The translations under genes and the position numbers were made by a program. From NCBI RefSeq assembly GCF_014841215.1, contig NZ_JACYTR010000039.1, positions 1 through 44,119 of the forward strand: a stretch of DNA of 44,119 nucleotides, given 5' to 3'. Numbering within the stretch: the stretch's first letter is position 1; the number at the start of each line of letters is the position of its first letter. Below are positions 8,855-17,600 of the stretch, piece by piece. The notes beneath the pieces are model-generated. The model was not told the DNA's origin and made no database searches. It worked only from the letters and a program-made list of their open reading frames with translations. Source of the stretch: Pseudomarimonas arenosa (lineage in GTDB: Bacteria > Pseudomonadota > Gammaproteobacteria > Xanthomonadales > Xanthomonadaceae).

Positions 8855-9444
8855 GACGCTCTCCTTGGCATGCCCGGCGTATGCCGGTGTGTCGATGAAA
8901 CGCGGTGGCGGGCAACTGGGGGTTAACCGCTTGCAAAAAATTGATCGGCAGCTGAATGCCGATTCAGCGCGCTGGGTGGCCTTGCCCTGGGGGAGATCGC
9001 GCGCTCGAGTGCAGCAAGTGCCTGAACGCCCAGGGGCTTGCAGGGCCTGCGCCGGGCGTTGATGGCAGACGAAGCTAAATAACAGCCAAACTCCAGGTTC
9101 AAATGGCCCGGATGCCCTGCTGGCCGTATGAGCGGCGACAGTCTCAGACGCAACCGCCTGATCCGTGGCAGGCCACGGAGTTGCCCGCTGACTATCAGCG
9201 CCCGGTCAAGCCGTCGCCGGCGCTGCCGCTGCGCTGACACGATGCCGACACCCGTGACCTTGGCGGCCCGATGCGTACCGGCTGCGGATCAGCTCCGGCT
9301 GAACGCCATGTTCAACGGCTCAATGCCTACTTAACAGTCCAACCGTTCAGCTCTCGGTAGGGAAAAAATTTAGCAGCCGTTTGGGCGGCCTCCAGCAGGC
9401 TCTGTCGCGACCAAGAACGGTCCCACAATGTACTAGGAGCACGT
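8855..9444. other. 590-bp intergenic region between divergent genes
   Basis: Separates the vWA lipoprotein gene (minus) from the Ax21-like gene (plus) and must hold both promoters. I see no convincing coding sequence, RNA gene or strong palindrome. Short open frames on both strands here have no recognisable motifs. An A-rich segment (GGGAAAAAATTTAG) at about 9360-9373 lies about 75 bp upstream of the Ax21-like start and could be part of its promoter region. Confidence 0.5.
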
Positions 9445-10008
9445 ATGCGCAAGACTCTGTTCGCCCTGGCCCTGTTGGCCCTGCCGCTGGCTGCCAACGC
9501 CGGCGAGATCAGTTACAACTATGGTGAGCTTGGCTACAGCCAGCTCAACATCAAAGGCAGCAGCAACGATGCTGATGGCGTGGCCTTCAACGGCTCGGCC
9601 CTGCTGGGTGATCAATTTTTCATCTATGGCGGCCATGGTCGGCACGAGACCGATATCGCATCGGTCGACCTTGACTTGACGCGACTCGGCTTTGGCTGGC
9701 GCCACGGCCTGAGCAGCAGCATGGATCTGGTGCTCAACGCCAACTACCTGCGGCTGGATGTCGACGCCGGTGTGTTTCGTGGTGATGTCGATGGCTATGA
9801 GGCCGAGATCGGCCTGCGCAATTCGTTTGGTCAACGCTTCGAAACCACGGTGGCGCTGGGCTACACCAATGGCGACAACATAGACGGCGACGTTTACGCC
9901 AAGCTCAGCGGCCATTACAAGTTCAACAAGAACTGGGGCCTGGTGGCCACGGCCACGGTGGCTGAAGGCGCCAACGAATATCTGATTGGACCGCGGCTGC
10001 GCTTCTAG
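9445..10008 (+). CDS. Ax21-like outer-membrane beta-barrel protein
   Basis: Predicted 187-aa exported barrel. The start at 9445 has a good ribosome site (AGGAGC, 6 bases upstream) and a textbook signal peptide (RKTLFALALLALPLAANAG). The mature part is a run of amphipathic beta strands with aromatic girdle residues, ending in a terminal Phe (GPRLRF*), the usual signal for BAM-mediated insertion. Length and segments such as ISYNYGELGY, VDGYEAEIGLR, YKFNKNWGL and the GPRLRF end resemble the Ax21 family of Xanthomonas and Stenotrophomonas. Ax21 was once proposed as a quorum/elicitor signal, a claim later withdrawn; the family is best described as outer-membrane/vesicle protein. The TAG stop codon forms part of the CTAG end of the repeat that follows. 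Confidence 0.88.
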   Translation: MRKTLFALALLALPLAANAGEISYNYGELGYSQLNIKGSSNDADGVAFNGSALLGDQFFIYGGHGRHETDIASVDLDLTRLGFGWRHGLSSSMDLVLNANYLRLDVDAGVFRGDVDGYEAEIGLRNSFGQRFETTVALGYTNGDNIDGDVYAKLSGHYKFNKNWGLVATATVAEGANEYLIGPRLRF

Positions 10009-10244
10009 CAGGTTGCTGCTGAAATACCTCCATCCATGAGGTTTTCAGCGCAACCCTTCGACAAGCTCAGGGACCGCCGTTCGAGCGGCTGACGGCAAGC
10101 CGGGCGCGCCAAAGACGCGCCACACCCGCCGAGAGCCTGTCGAACGGTTTGCCGGAAATCCAACACTTACGTGTTCGAGTTCCGCACGCGCCGGCCGTGG
10201 CGCGCGATATCAGGCTGCTGAAATGAGCCTCAGCAGCCTGTTAG
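10006..10244 (+). repeat. MITE-like repeat, copy B
   Basis: About 239 bp, opening with CTAGCAGGTTGCTGCTGAAA and closing with CAGCAGCCTGTTAG, which are imperfect terminal inverted repeats. It contains the REP core CCCTTCGACAAGCTCAGGG near 10058-10077 and an inner hairpin AACACTTACGTGTT around 10160. No protein is encoded. Its first bases include the stop codon of the Ax21-like gene, so insertion may have supplied or preserved that stop. Confidence 0.8.
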
Positions 10245-10690
10245 TGATTCGGCAGCTTGAAGATTGAATCGGCCAATCAAGGCATCGATCTGAAGAGGCA
10301 TCGGTAGTGTCCTTGTGGTGATCCTATTCACCCGCCCAACGGCGGATGACCTCACGACCCGCCACGCCCGCGGGTGGGCGTTTGCGGATTTAGGACATTG
10401 GATGCGGGGAGTGGGGGATTTAGATTCAGTGGGGTTGAAGAGCGGGTGGTTGGGTGCCTTCGGCGACCGGTCTCACAAACCCTAGGTCTGACACAATGGC
10501 GTGCCGAACTAGGCCAACATAGGCATCGCATTGGCAAGCGATCCGAACTGCTTAGCCACACATCAGATCAGTAACTACCTGCTTGGCGATGACGCGGCCG
10601 CAAATGGCCCACCAGGCGGCCCGGCGACGATCGTCAATCTTGCGGCCCAGAGGCTCTGAGCACATCAACCATTGGGACTCAGCCTACTGC
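10245..10690. other. Intergenic region without a recognised gene
   Basis: Lies between two MITE-like repeats. Open frames are short, and none shows a ribosome site plus a recognisable motif. A possible C-terminal scrap of an unknown protein can be read at 10513-10662 on the plus strand, but it has no start and no known similarity. Confidence 0.4.
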
Positions 10691-10860
10691 TTAGCAGGCT
10701 GCTGAAATACCCCCATCCAGGAGGATCTTAGCGCAAACGGCCGCTGCAGAGCCGCGTCACCTTTGCTGGGAATCAAACACCTACTTGTTCGATTCCCGCT
10801 CGCGGCGTCCTTGGCGCGCAAAAACAGGCTGCTGAAATCAGTATTTCAGCATCCTGCTAG
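10691..10860 (+). repeat. MITE-like repeat, copy C
   Basis: About 170 bp bounded by TTAGCAGGCTGCTGAAATAC and the inverted end TATTTCAGCATCCTGCTAG. An inner hairpin (GGGAATC...GATTCCC, about 10779-10808) corresponds to the inner hairpin of copy B. The REP core is lost or replaced in this copy. Confidence 0.8.
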
Positions 10861-11000
10861 GCGGGGAGTGAGTTTCCATGGAGCCGACTCCACATTGCCA
10901 TCCATGTATGCTTTCCAAGAGATTTGCACGAAACGCGCTACGGTGTGGACGCTGGGACTGATTTGAGGCGGCTCGAAACGGCTCGTTGCAGGATTTTTAG

Positions 11001-11129
11001 ATGGAACTTAACGAAGCTGATTGTAGGCCCGTCGACGCAAAAATCGGCTCCAAAAATCAGTGTTTGGCGTTGATTCGTGTTGAACAAATGACAGGCAAGC
11101 CTCGTCGGCACCGGATTTCGTACGAGTGA
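11001..11129 (+). CDS. Possible small protein, 42 aa, upstream of the ATPase gene
   Basis: A short ATG open frame (MELNEADCRPVDAKIGSKNQ...) ending at TGA 11127-11129, preceded at 8-13 bases by a weak GCAGGA ribosome site. It lies in the lower-GC island and on the same strand as the ATPase gene, about 330 bp before it. The composition is charged and protein-like, with no motif recognised. It may be a real small partner, a remnant, or chance. Confidence 0.25.
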   Translation: MELNEADCRPVDAKIGSKNQCLALIRVEQMTGKPRRHRISYE

Positions 11130-11458
11130 ACTATTCACCTTGATCGCATAGGTTTGAAGTGGCAGTTTTTCCCTCGAGCTGACGGTCACTGCAACGCCAC
11201 GCGTCACGATTTCAGATACTCACCGAATTCGTGCGTCGCCATTGGGGTAGATGCTGGACTACAAAACGCCGCGTCGGAGCGACAGTGTCAAGACGGTCTT
11301 GAAGAGTGTGCCGGAGTTAGAATCCATACGCTGACTCACCTTGAGCGAAGCGAAACGTGTTGGCCGGATCGTTGGCCCCGGGATCTAATGAATCAAGGCG
11401 TACCAATGTTCGATTTGATCAGCATTTGAGCACGGCTGAGTTGCGATGGAGAGCGAGT

Positions 11459-13561
11459 GTGAATCCAGAAATCGATGAGGGTTTTCGAAAAATCTGCCAG
11501 TCGTTGAAGCTTGCGCGTCGCGCAGAGCTCATCGATCCGGACACCAACGATCCACTGATCGACTCACTTTACGTGGACGCATTGCCAAACGGCAGGGTGC
11601 TCAAGTCTGCACTTGATCCACAAACTACTTTTTTTGTTGGCCGGAAGGGTTGCGGAAAATCCACTGTCTTCCAAAAGCTACAAAGCGAAATTAGCCGTTC
11701 AAACCACTCAACGTCCGCCTACATCGACATCAAGACGGTTTTTGAGTCTTGTCAAATAGATCCTGCGCTTCTGCTTAGATTGTCGGGAGATTCGGACGCT
11801 CTTCCTCAATCGTCCCTGGAAAAACTCCTACTGCAAAAGGCGTTTCTTGAAGCGTTGATTGGTGAGTTAAGGACGCAAATTAGGCGAAAGTTCACTGGAT
11901 CGATTTGGGCCAAGCTCAGGGGTTTGTTCGGGTCTCATGCTGAGCTGGATGCGCAACTCGAGGATCTTGTAAGGTCGCTCGCTATTCCTTCCTATGAGAA
12001 CGTCGCCGCGCTCTTGAGAAGAAGGAGGGCGGATACGAAGACGCATGAAAAGAAAAATTCCTTTGAGATTGGCGCTGACATCAGCGATGCGAGCGGCTCA
12101 TTTTCCGCCTCCGCGCAAACGGAGAGTTCGCACGGATCTACGGTTGCTGACGAATTCTCTGAAGTCTTTCTACGCACTCTAAATATCAAAGACTTCATCG
12201 CAAAGTTGCGCGAATTTCTTGCTCGGTCGGGATACTCCCGTCTTTATGTGTTAATCGACGACTTCTCCGAGCTTCCGATGGAAAGCATGAGATTTGTCGT
12301 CGATGTTCTGCTTTCGCCGCTGAACAACTGGTCCGAGGAGCTTGTCAAATTCAAAATCGCTGCCTACCCAGGCCGCCTCTACTTCGGGCAAATCGATAAG
12401 ACCAAGATCGATGAGGTACACCTCGATCTCTTCAGGCTCTACGGCGGCAGCGACGTTTCAACAATGGAAGATGCAGCAATTGACTTCACGCGTCGTCTCG
12501 TTGAAGTTCGCTTTAACCAATTTTTGCCGGGCAGGATGGGCGAGATCTTTGCTCATGAAGATTTGGACATTTGGCGCCAGCTGTTCTACGCAAGCATGGC
12601 GAACCCCCGTGTGCTCGGGTACGTCCTGGATTCGTGTGCGGATCTCGCTCTGATCAAGGGCCGGCGAATCTCAATGTCGGTCATCCAAGACGCTGCGGAG
12701 AAGTACTACAGAGAGAAAATTGAAGAGTACTTCCGCCTAGGAAAATTTCTTCATGGCACGTTTGCCGAGCGTCTCTCTGTATACAGTTTGAGAGAGCTGC
12801 TTGAAGACATTGTTCGTCGAGCGAAAGAGCTGCGACAGCATTCTTCTGACGTTTTTGGCGCAATTGAAGGAGCCCCCTTCACCAGCCACTTTCATATTCC
12901 CACGGAAATGGAGGGGTTGCTGAGAACGCTGGAACTCAACTTCTTTGTCACCAAGTATTTTGAAATGACGGATCGCTCTGGTCGAAGAGTCTCGGTCTAC
13001 GCGTTGCACTATGGCCTATGCAGGGGCTACTCCATTAGGTTTGGGAGGCCAACTGGTAAGCGGGAGTTCCGTCTATATTTCGTTGAGCGAGTTTTCGACT
13101 ACTCTTCGCTAGTCTTGGCGTTCTTAAATCGCAACCAGGAGATTTCATGCAATAGCTGTGCTGCTAGGTTTCCGTTTGAAAAGCTTGAAGCCATCAAAAT
13201 GTTCAGAATGAAATGTCCCGAATGCGAGACTGGTCAAGTCAGTGTCGTCAACCTTTCCCAAAAATACGCTGGGGACGTCGCGGCCGTTTCGTCAGAGTTA
13301 CTTCTTGACAAAACCGAACTCGGCATCTTGGCAACTTTGCAGACCGAAGGTAATGCTATGAGGCCCGGGGACGTCGCAATGGAACTCGACTGCTCGCATC
13401 AGTTGGTAGGCCGACGCGCCAAATCGCTTGCCGAGCGTAAGTTGATTGATAGACCCTACTCGGGAGCCCAGCGTACCTACGTCCTAAATCGAATTGCGGT
13501 GGACGCGTACTTCTCTCCCAATGATCGGCGCGGATTGAGCATTGAGGGGGATTCGGAGTGA
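11459..13561 (+). CDS. Uncharacterised P-loop ATPase with zinc ribbon and winged helix
   Basis: Predicted 700-aa protein from a GTG start at 11459, preceded by GGAGAGCG; the open frame extends to ATG 11357 without a good ribosome site. Walker A is at residues 61-68 (GRKGCGKS), after a conserved-looking lead (LYVDALPNGRVLKSAL). Walker B is around D267-D268 (LYVLIDDFSE). A four-cysteine zinc ribbon is at C564/C567/C586/C589, and the last ~80 residues form a winged helix (LGILATLQTEGNAMRPGDVA...LDCSHQLVGRRAKSLAERKL). The layout suggests an ATP-dependent switch that binds nucleic acid; the family resembles poorly studied GRKGxGKS ATPases (Sll1717-like), an assignment made from memory. GC is visibly low: two hand-counted 60-base rows give 48% and 50%, against 68% in a row of the Ax21-like gene. 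Repeats flank it. Transfer and a defence role are inferences. Confidence 0.8.
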   Translation: MNPEIDEGFRKICQSLKLARRAELIDPDTNDPLIDSLYVDALPNGRVLKSALDPQTTFFVGRKGCGKSTVFQKLQSEISRSNHSTSAYIDIKTVFESCQIDPALLLRLSGDSDALPQSSLEKLLLQKAFLEALIGELRTQIRRKFTGSIWAKLRGLFGSHAELDAQLEDLVRSLAIPSYENVAALLRRRRADTKTHEKKNSFEIGADISDASGSFSASAQTESSHGSTVADEFSEVFLRTLNIKDFIAKLREFLARSGYSRLYVLIDDFSELPMESMRFVVDVLLSPLNNWSEELVKFKIAAYPGRLYFGQIDKTKIDEVHLDLFRLYGGSDVSTMEDAAIDFTRRLVEVRFNQFLPGRMGEIFAHEDLDIWRQLFYASMANPRVLGYVLDSCADLALIKGRRISMSVIQDAAEKYYREKIEEYFRLGKFLHGTFAERLSVYSLRELLEDIVRRAKELRQHSSDVFGAIEGAPFTSHFHIPTEMEGLLRTLELNFFVTKYFEMTDRSGRRVSVYALHYGLCRGYSIRFGRPTGKREFRLYFVERVFDYSSLVLAFLNRNQEISCNSCAARFPFEKLEAIKMFRMKCPECETGQVSVVNLSQKYAGDVAAVSSELLLDKTELGILATLQTEGNAMRPGDVAMELDCSHQLVGRRAKSLAERKLIDRPYSGAQRTYVLNRIAVDAYFSPNDRRGLSIEGDSE

Positions 13562-13609
13562 CACGTAAAACGTTTGCATCGTTGCACTGCCGGCTGCAAG
13601 CGCCCGGAA

Positions 13610-13627
13610 GGGCGGGTTTCAACCCGC
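13610..13627. terminator. Hairpin after the ATPase gene
   Basis: Perfect 8-bp stem GGCGGGTT/AACCCGCC with a 2-base loop, about 50 bp downstream of the ATPase stop codon. No T tract follows directly. Likely a terminator or REP-type structure. Confidence 0.5.
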
Positions 13628-13685
13628 CGCCTGCATAACCTACACGTCCACCTAATGCTCCAACACGTGGCAGGCGCTTTCCCTC

Positions 13686-14084
13686 TCAAATCGACCCCGC
13701 AACCCACTCCGCCAGCACCTGATCCAATTCCATGAGCTGCCCGCTCGAATTCACCGCAAGCTTCGGCCCAACGCCCTAAAAGTAGGCCATCTGCTCGGTC
13801 AGCCACGCGGAGAGTTCCTCGGGCATCGGCCAACGATCGGCTTCTGAGGCCAGCGCTTTGGCGGCCTGTAGCTGGCTGATCATTTGGCGTTCGTCGTCAG
13901 TTGCCCATTCGGCTTGCAGCAGGCGCTCGAACTCGGTTGGGGGTTGGCTGAGGGTGTGTTCGATCCAGCGACCGGCGAGCAAAGGGCGCAGGAAGTAGAA
14001 CACCTTCTTTAGCCGAGCGCTCGACTGGTCCAGAGGGTCGCTGAAGAGACGCGCAAAGCCTAGGTGACAAATGTGCAGGATCTA
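13686..14084 (-). pseudogene. Decayed nucleotidyltransferase (COG3541/YcgL-type), 3' fragment
   Basis: The minus-strand frame running from 14081 carries RLKKVFYFLRPLLAGRWIEH and EFERLLQAEW, the C-terminal signature of predicted nucleotidyltransferases of the COG3541 group (KKYFYVLRPLLA.RWI type). Upstream the frame hits a stop at 14082-14084, so the catalytic N-terminal part (GSxxxG...DxD) is missing. There is also an in-frame amber TAG at 13776-13778, after which the frame stays open for another 29 codons (VGPKLAVNSSGQLMELDQVL...) to a TGA at 13686-13688. Truncation plus the internal stop mark it as a pseudogene. It faces the ATPase gene tail to tail. A GTG at 14003 could still give a 75-aa product, which I consider unlikely. 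Confidence 0.7.
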
Positions 14085-14225
14085 TGGAGATCAGCTAGGG
14101 CTTAGCGCAGCGCAAGGTCTGCCGCACTTGCTGCACTGCTACTTGACGAGCTGCCAGTGGAGCGGGGTGTGCAGTGTCAAAGGGTGGGGAGCGTGGGCAG
14201 ATTGAGCCACTGCGCTACAAGCCTT

Positions 14226-14251
14226 AGCAGGCTGTTGAGAAACAGCCTGCT
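14226..14251. repeat. Minimal hairpin form of the MITE-like ends
   Basis: AGCAGGCTGT, loop TGAGAA, then ACAGCCTGCT: a perfect 10-bp stem. The arms equal the terminal sequence of the MITE-like repeats (AGCAGGCTG...), so this looks like two element ends joined with the interior deleted. Confidence 0.65.
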
Positions 14252-14473
14252 ACAGCGGCCCCGGGCCGACCGAGCTAAAGGGCCGGCGCAATCGACGGCC
14301 GATTGGGCCGCCCTGTAAGACTGCTCACCGTTTCGAGCGCGGCACAGGGGTCTGTCGTTCATGTGATTCGGACTGAACGATAGCTCAGGCGAGAAAATAT
14401 GAAGCGATGGCGACAGAGCGCAGGTTGCGGCTGGTCACCAAGTCGGGACGTCGTCGCTGCAGGCTCTCACCCT

Positions 14474-14591
14474 CTAGCAGGCTGCTGAGACCTCGATCCA
14501 GGAGGTTTTCAGCGCAACCCTTCGACAAGCTCAGGGAGCGCCGTCCATGGCGCGCTTGTCAGGCTGCTGACTAGCCTCAGCAGCTTCCTAG
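14474..14591 (+). repeat. MITE-like repeat, copy D
   Basis: About 118 bp, from CTAGCAGGCTGCTGAGACC to CAGCAGCTTCCTAG. It keeps the GGAGGTTTTCAGCG block and the REP core CCCTTCGACAAGCTCAGGG, and lacks much of the interior of copies A and B. It lies about 105 bp upstream of the start of the large beta-helix protein gene. Confidence 0.78.
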
Positions 14592-14696
14592 AGCAAATCC
14601 TCATTTCCTCCACACTCGCCTGACACAGTAAGCGCCATGTGCCGATCTGGCGACAGCCATGCCAGTCGGATACCAGTCTATCGACAGGGGTTTACC

Positions 14697-17600
14697 GTGC
14701 AAGCCAGTCCGATTTTCCTTGTTCCACTTTCTCGTCGCTGCCTTCTTGCAGCACTCGCGCTGGTACTCTCACCCTTAGCGTCCGCTTTCACGGCCACTGA
14801 TGGCTGCACCTCGCCCTACGTGATTGCCGACGGTGACGTCGATGCGCTGCGCGCGGCGATCATCTGCGCGAATGGCGACGGAGTGGCCAGCGTTATCGAA
14901 CTCGCCACTGAAGGCGAGTATGTATTTAGCGAAGCCGACCCGACAGAGGGAACTAGGGCGCTGGTCGAAATCCTGAATGACGTTTCCCTGACCATAGCCG
15001 GCAATGGCAGTACGCTGTCGCGCGATGCCGGAGCCGCCAGCAATTTCGGACTGATCTTCGTCGGGACCGACGCCAATGCTGTCATCTCTGATTTGACGCT
15101 GACGGGCGCAAGGACGGGAGGCACGGATAAAGGAGGCGCAATTCAAATCCGCGGCAGGCTGGAAGCCACAGGCCTGCACGTGCTGGGCAACCATTCGAAC
15201 GATGATGGTGGTGGCATCGCGGTCGTGGATGGCGGTGAAGCTGTCATCGAAGCCAGCGTCATCGAAGGCAACACCACAAGCAGCGCCGGTGCGGGGATCG
15301 TCGTCGATCCGACGAGTTCACTCTGGTTAGTTCGCTCGACAGTGAAAAATAACGCCGTGCTAGGTGGTGGCAGCGGTGGCGGTATTGCCTCCCGAGGGCT
15401 ATCGCGAATTATCCACTCGACGATCACCGACAACACCCTGGAAGGTGCCAGTGCAAGGGGCGGTGGGGTTGTCGCCAATAACGTCACGTCGGACATCGTC
15501 ATTGTGAACTCCACCATCGTCGACAACTACTCGGCGGCGGACGGGCAACAGGTGCGTCGATCAAGTGGTCAGCTAAGAGTTTACAACTCCATCCTGAGCG
15601 GAACGGTCGGCGATGGCATTGCTGAATGCAGCAACGTTACCGCGCTCGAAAATACCTTTGTAACCGACGGCACCTGTTCGGCGACTTCCAGCGGCGCGGT
15701 AGGGTTCCTTGACACAGGCGTGGCCATCAACGGAACCGAATTTCTTCCCCTGGACGGAACAGCGGCCAGCGTTCTCGACTCCGCCAGCCCGAATTGGTTG
15801 GACGAGAGTGTCCTTGGATACGACATGAACGGCGATGGCGATACCGCCGATGATTTTGCCGACGAGCTGGATCAGTCCGGCAAACCTCGTCTGATTGGTG
15901 CGGGCATAGATCTGGGTGCGGCGGAATACGTTTGCGGAACGGGTACTGCGTTCTATCCGATTTCCGAAGAAGAACTGGTGGCGGCGGTCGTCTGCGCCAA
16001 TACCGACGGCACCGCGAGCACCATCGAATTGAGCCCGAAGGTGTATTCATTCGCATCCGCGGTGTCGGGCACGTTCAATGCATTGCCATCCTTCGCAGCC
16101 GATGGCGACCTTGTCATCAATGGAAATTTCGCCACCTTGGAACGGTCGGCGGATGCAGCGGAGGAGTTTCGGATACTCGAGAATCTGGCCTTGGCGACAA
16201 GCTCGATTCACGACGTGATTCTGCAGGGCGGACACCTCTCCGGGGATTTCGAAGACGGTGGCGGCGTCCTCAACTATGGAAACCTGCAACTGTCTGGCGC
16301 TCTGATTCGAAACAACTCAGTTGTCGATGATGACGTGCAGGGTGGCGGCATTGCGAATTTCGGACAATTGCTTGTGCGGCAAAGTGCTATCGTGGGCAAC
16401 ACGGTTTCCGGAACAGACACCCTGGGTGGCGGGCTATCGCAAAGCGGTGACGAGACGGTGTCCGTCCTGGTCAATACGACCCTCTCCCAAAATGCTGCAG
16501 ATGGCGGCGGCGCAATAAGTTCCGGTGGCCCTGGGGCTGTACTCGCGATGGTCAACACGACCCTGGCGTTCAATACGGCGAGCGAAGGTGCCGGGGAAAT
16601 TTCCTTATTCCTGACCGATGTGCTTGCCTACAACGTCATCGTTCAAACGGCATCGGCCGTAGGATGTGAAGAACGCAGCGGCTTTGGCTCATTCCCCTCG
16701 CTTAACGGAATGTCCAACGATTCGGCATGCAACGCCACGCTCACAGCGGATGCGCAGTTGGGGGGCCTCGCTTCGGACGGAGCGTTTCAGTATTACTACC
16801 CGCTCACCGGCAGCAATCTTGATACTGTGAACACCGGATCCAGCGTGTGGCTCGACGAGTCAGAGATCGGCTATGACCTCAGTGGCGACGGCGACACAGA
16901 CGATGACCTCAGCACCGGTACCGATCAGACGGGAAGCGCGCGTGTCCTGTGCGGCGAAGTCGATCTGGGTGCCGTGGAGTATTCGAGCTGCGATGCGACT
17001 TACGCGTTGACAGGTACGCTTTCAGGGCTCGCAGATGGAAACGAGGTCAAACTCGTGGCGAATTTCCCTGCGAATGTGACGCTGTCCGCGAACGGCGCCT
17101 TTTCCTTGGCCAACTCCGTGCCCTACGGAACGTACTATGAGGTGACTGTCGGGACGCAGCCCTCCGGTCCTAATCAGACTTGTACGATCACTAACGGCAC
17201 CGGCACCGTGGGTCCCGCGGATGTAGCTGACATTCAAATCCAGTGTGTCACCGAGCAGTACACCGTTGGCGGTACCGTGTCGGGCCTTGCATCTGGCAGC
17301 AGCGTGCAACTCCAAGTTAATAATGGGGACGACTTGACCATCTCGGCGGACGGCCCGTTTACCTTCGCCACGGCCCTCGACGACGGCTCCTCATATGCGG
17401 TGACCGTGCTGACTCAACCCACTTCCCCGGCTCAGACCTGCACCATCGCCAACGACGTTGCAACGTTGACGGGATTCAACATCACCAACGTGGCAGTCAC
17501 CTGCGAGATCAACCGTTATTCCATCGGAGGCACCCTAACTGGACTGGCCAGCGGCACCGTGGTTTTGCAAAACAATGGAAGCGATGATCTGACGCTTTCC

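Noticed and set aside
10513-10662. Possible protein scrap ending NLAAQRL
   Set aside because: Reads somewhat protein-like but has no start, no ribosome site and no recognisable family; too weak to list as a pseudogene.
10775-10812. tRNA-like T-arm (GTTCGATTCCC)
   Set aside because: It is the hairpin inside MITE-like copy C, matched by a similar hairpin in copy B. No acceptor, D or anticodon arms can be folded around it.
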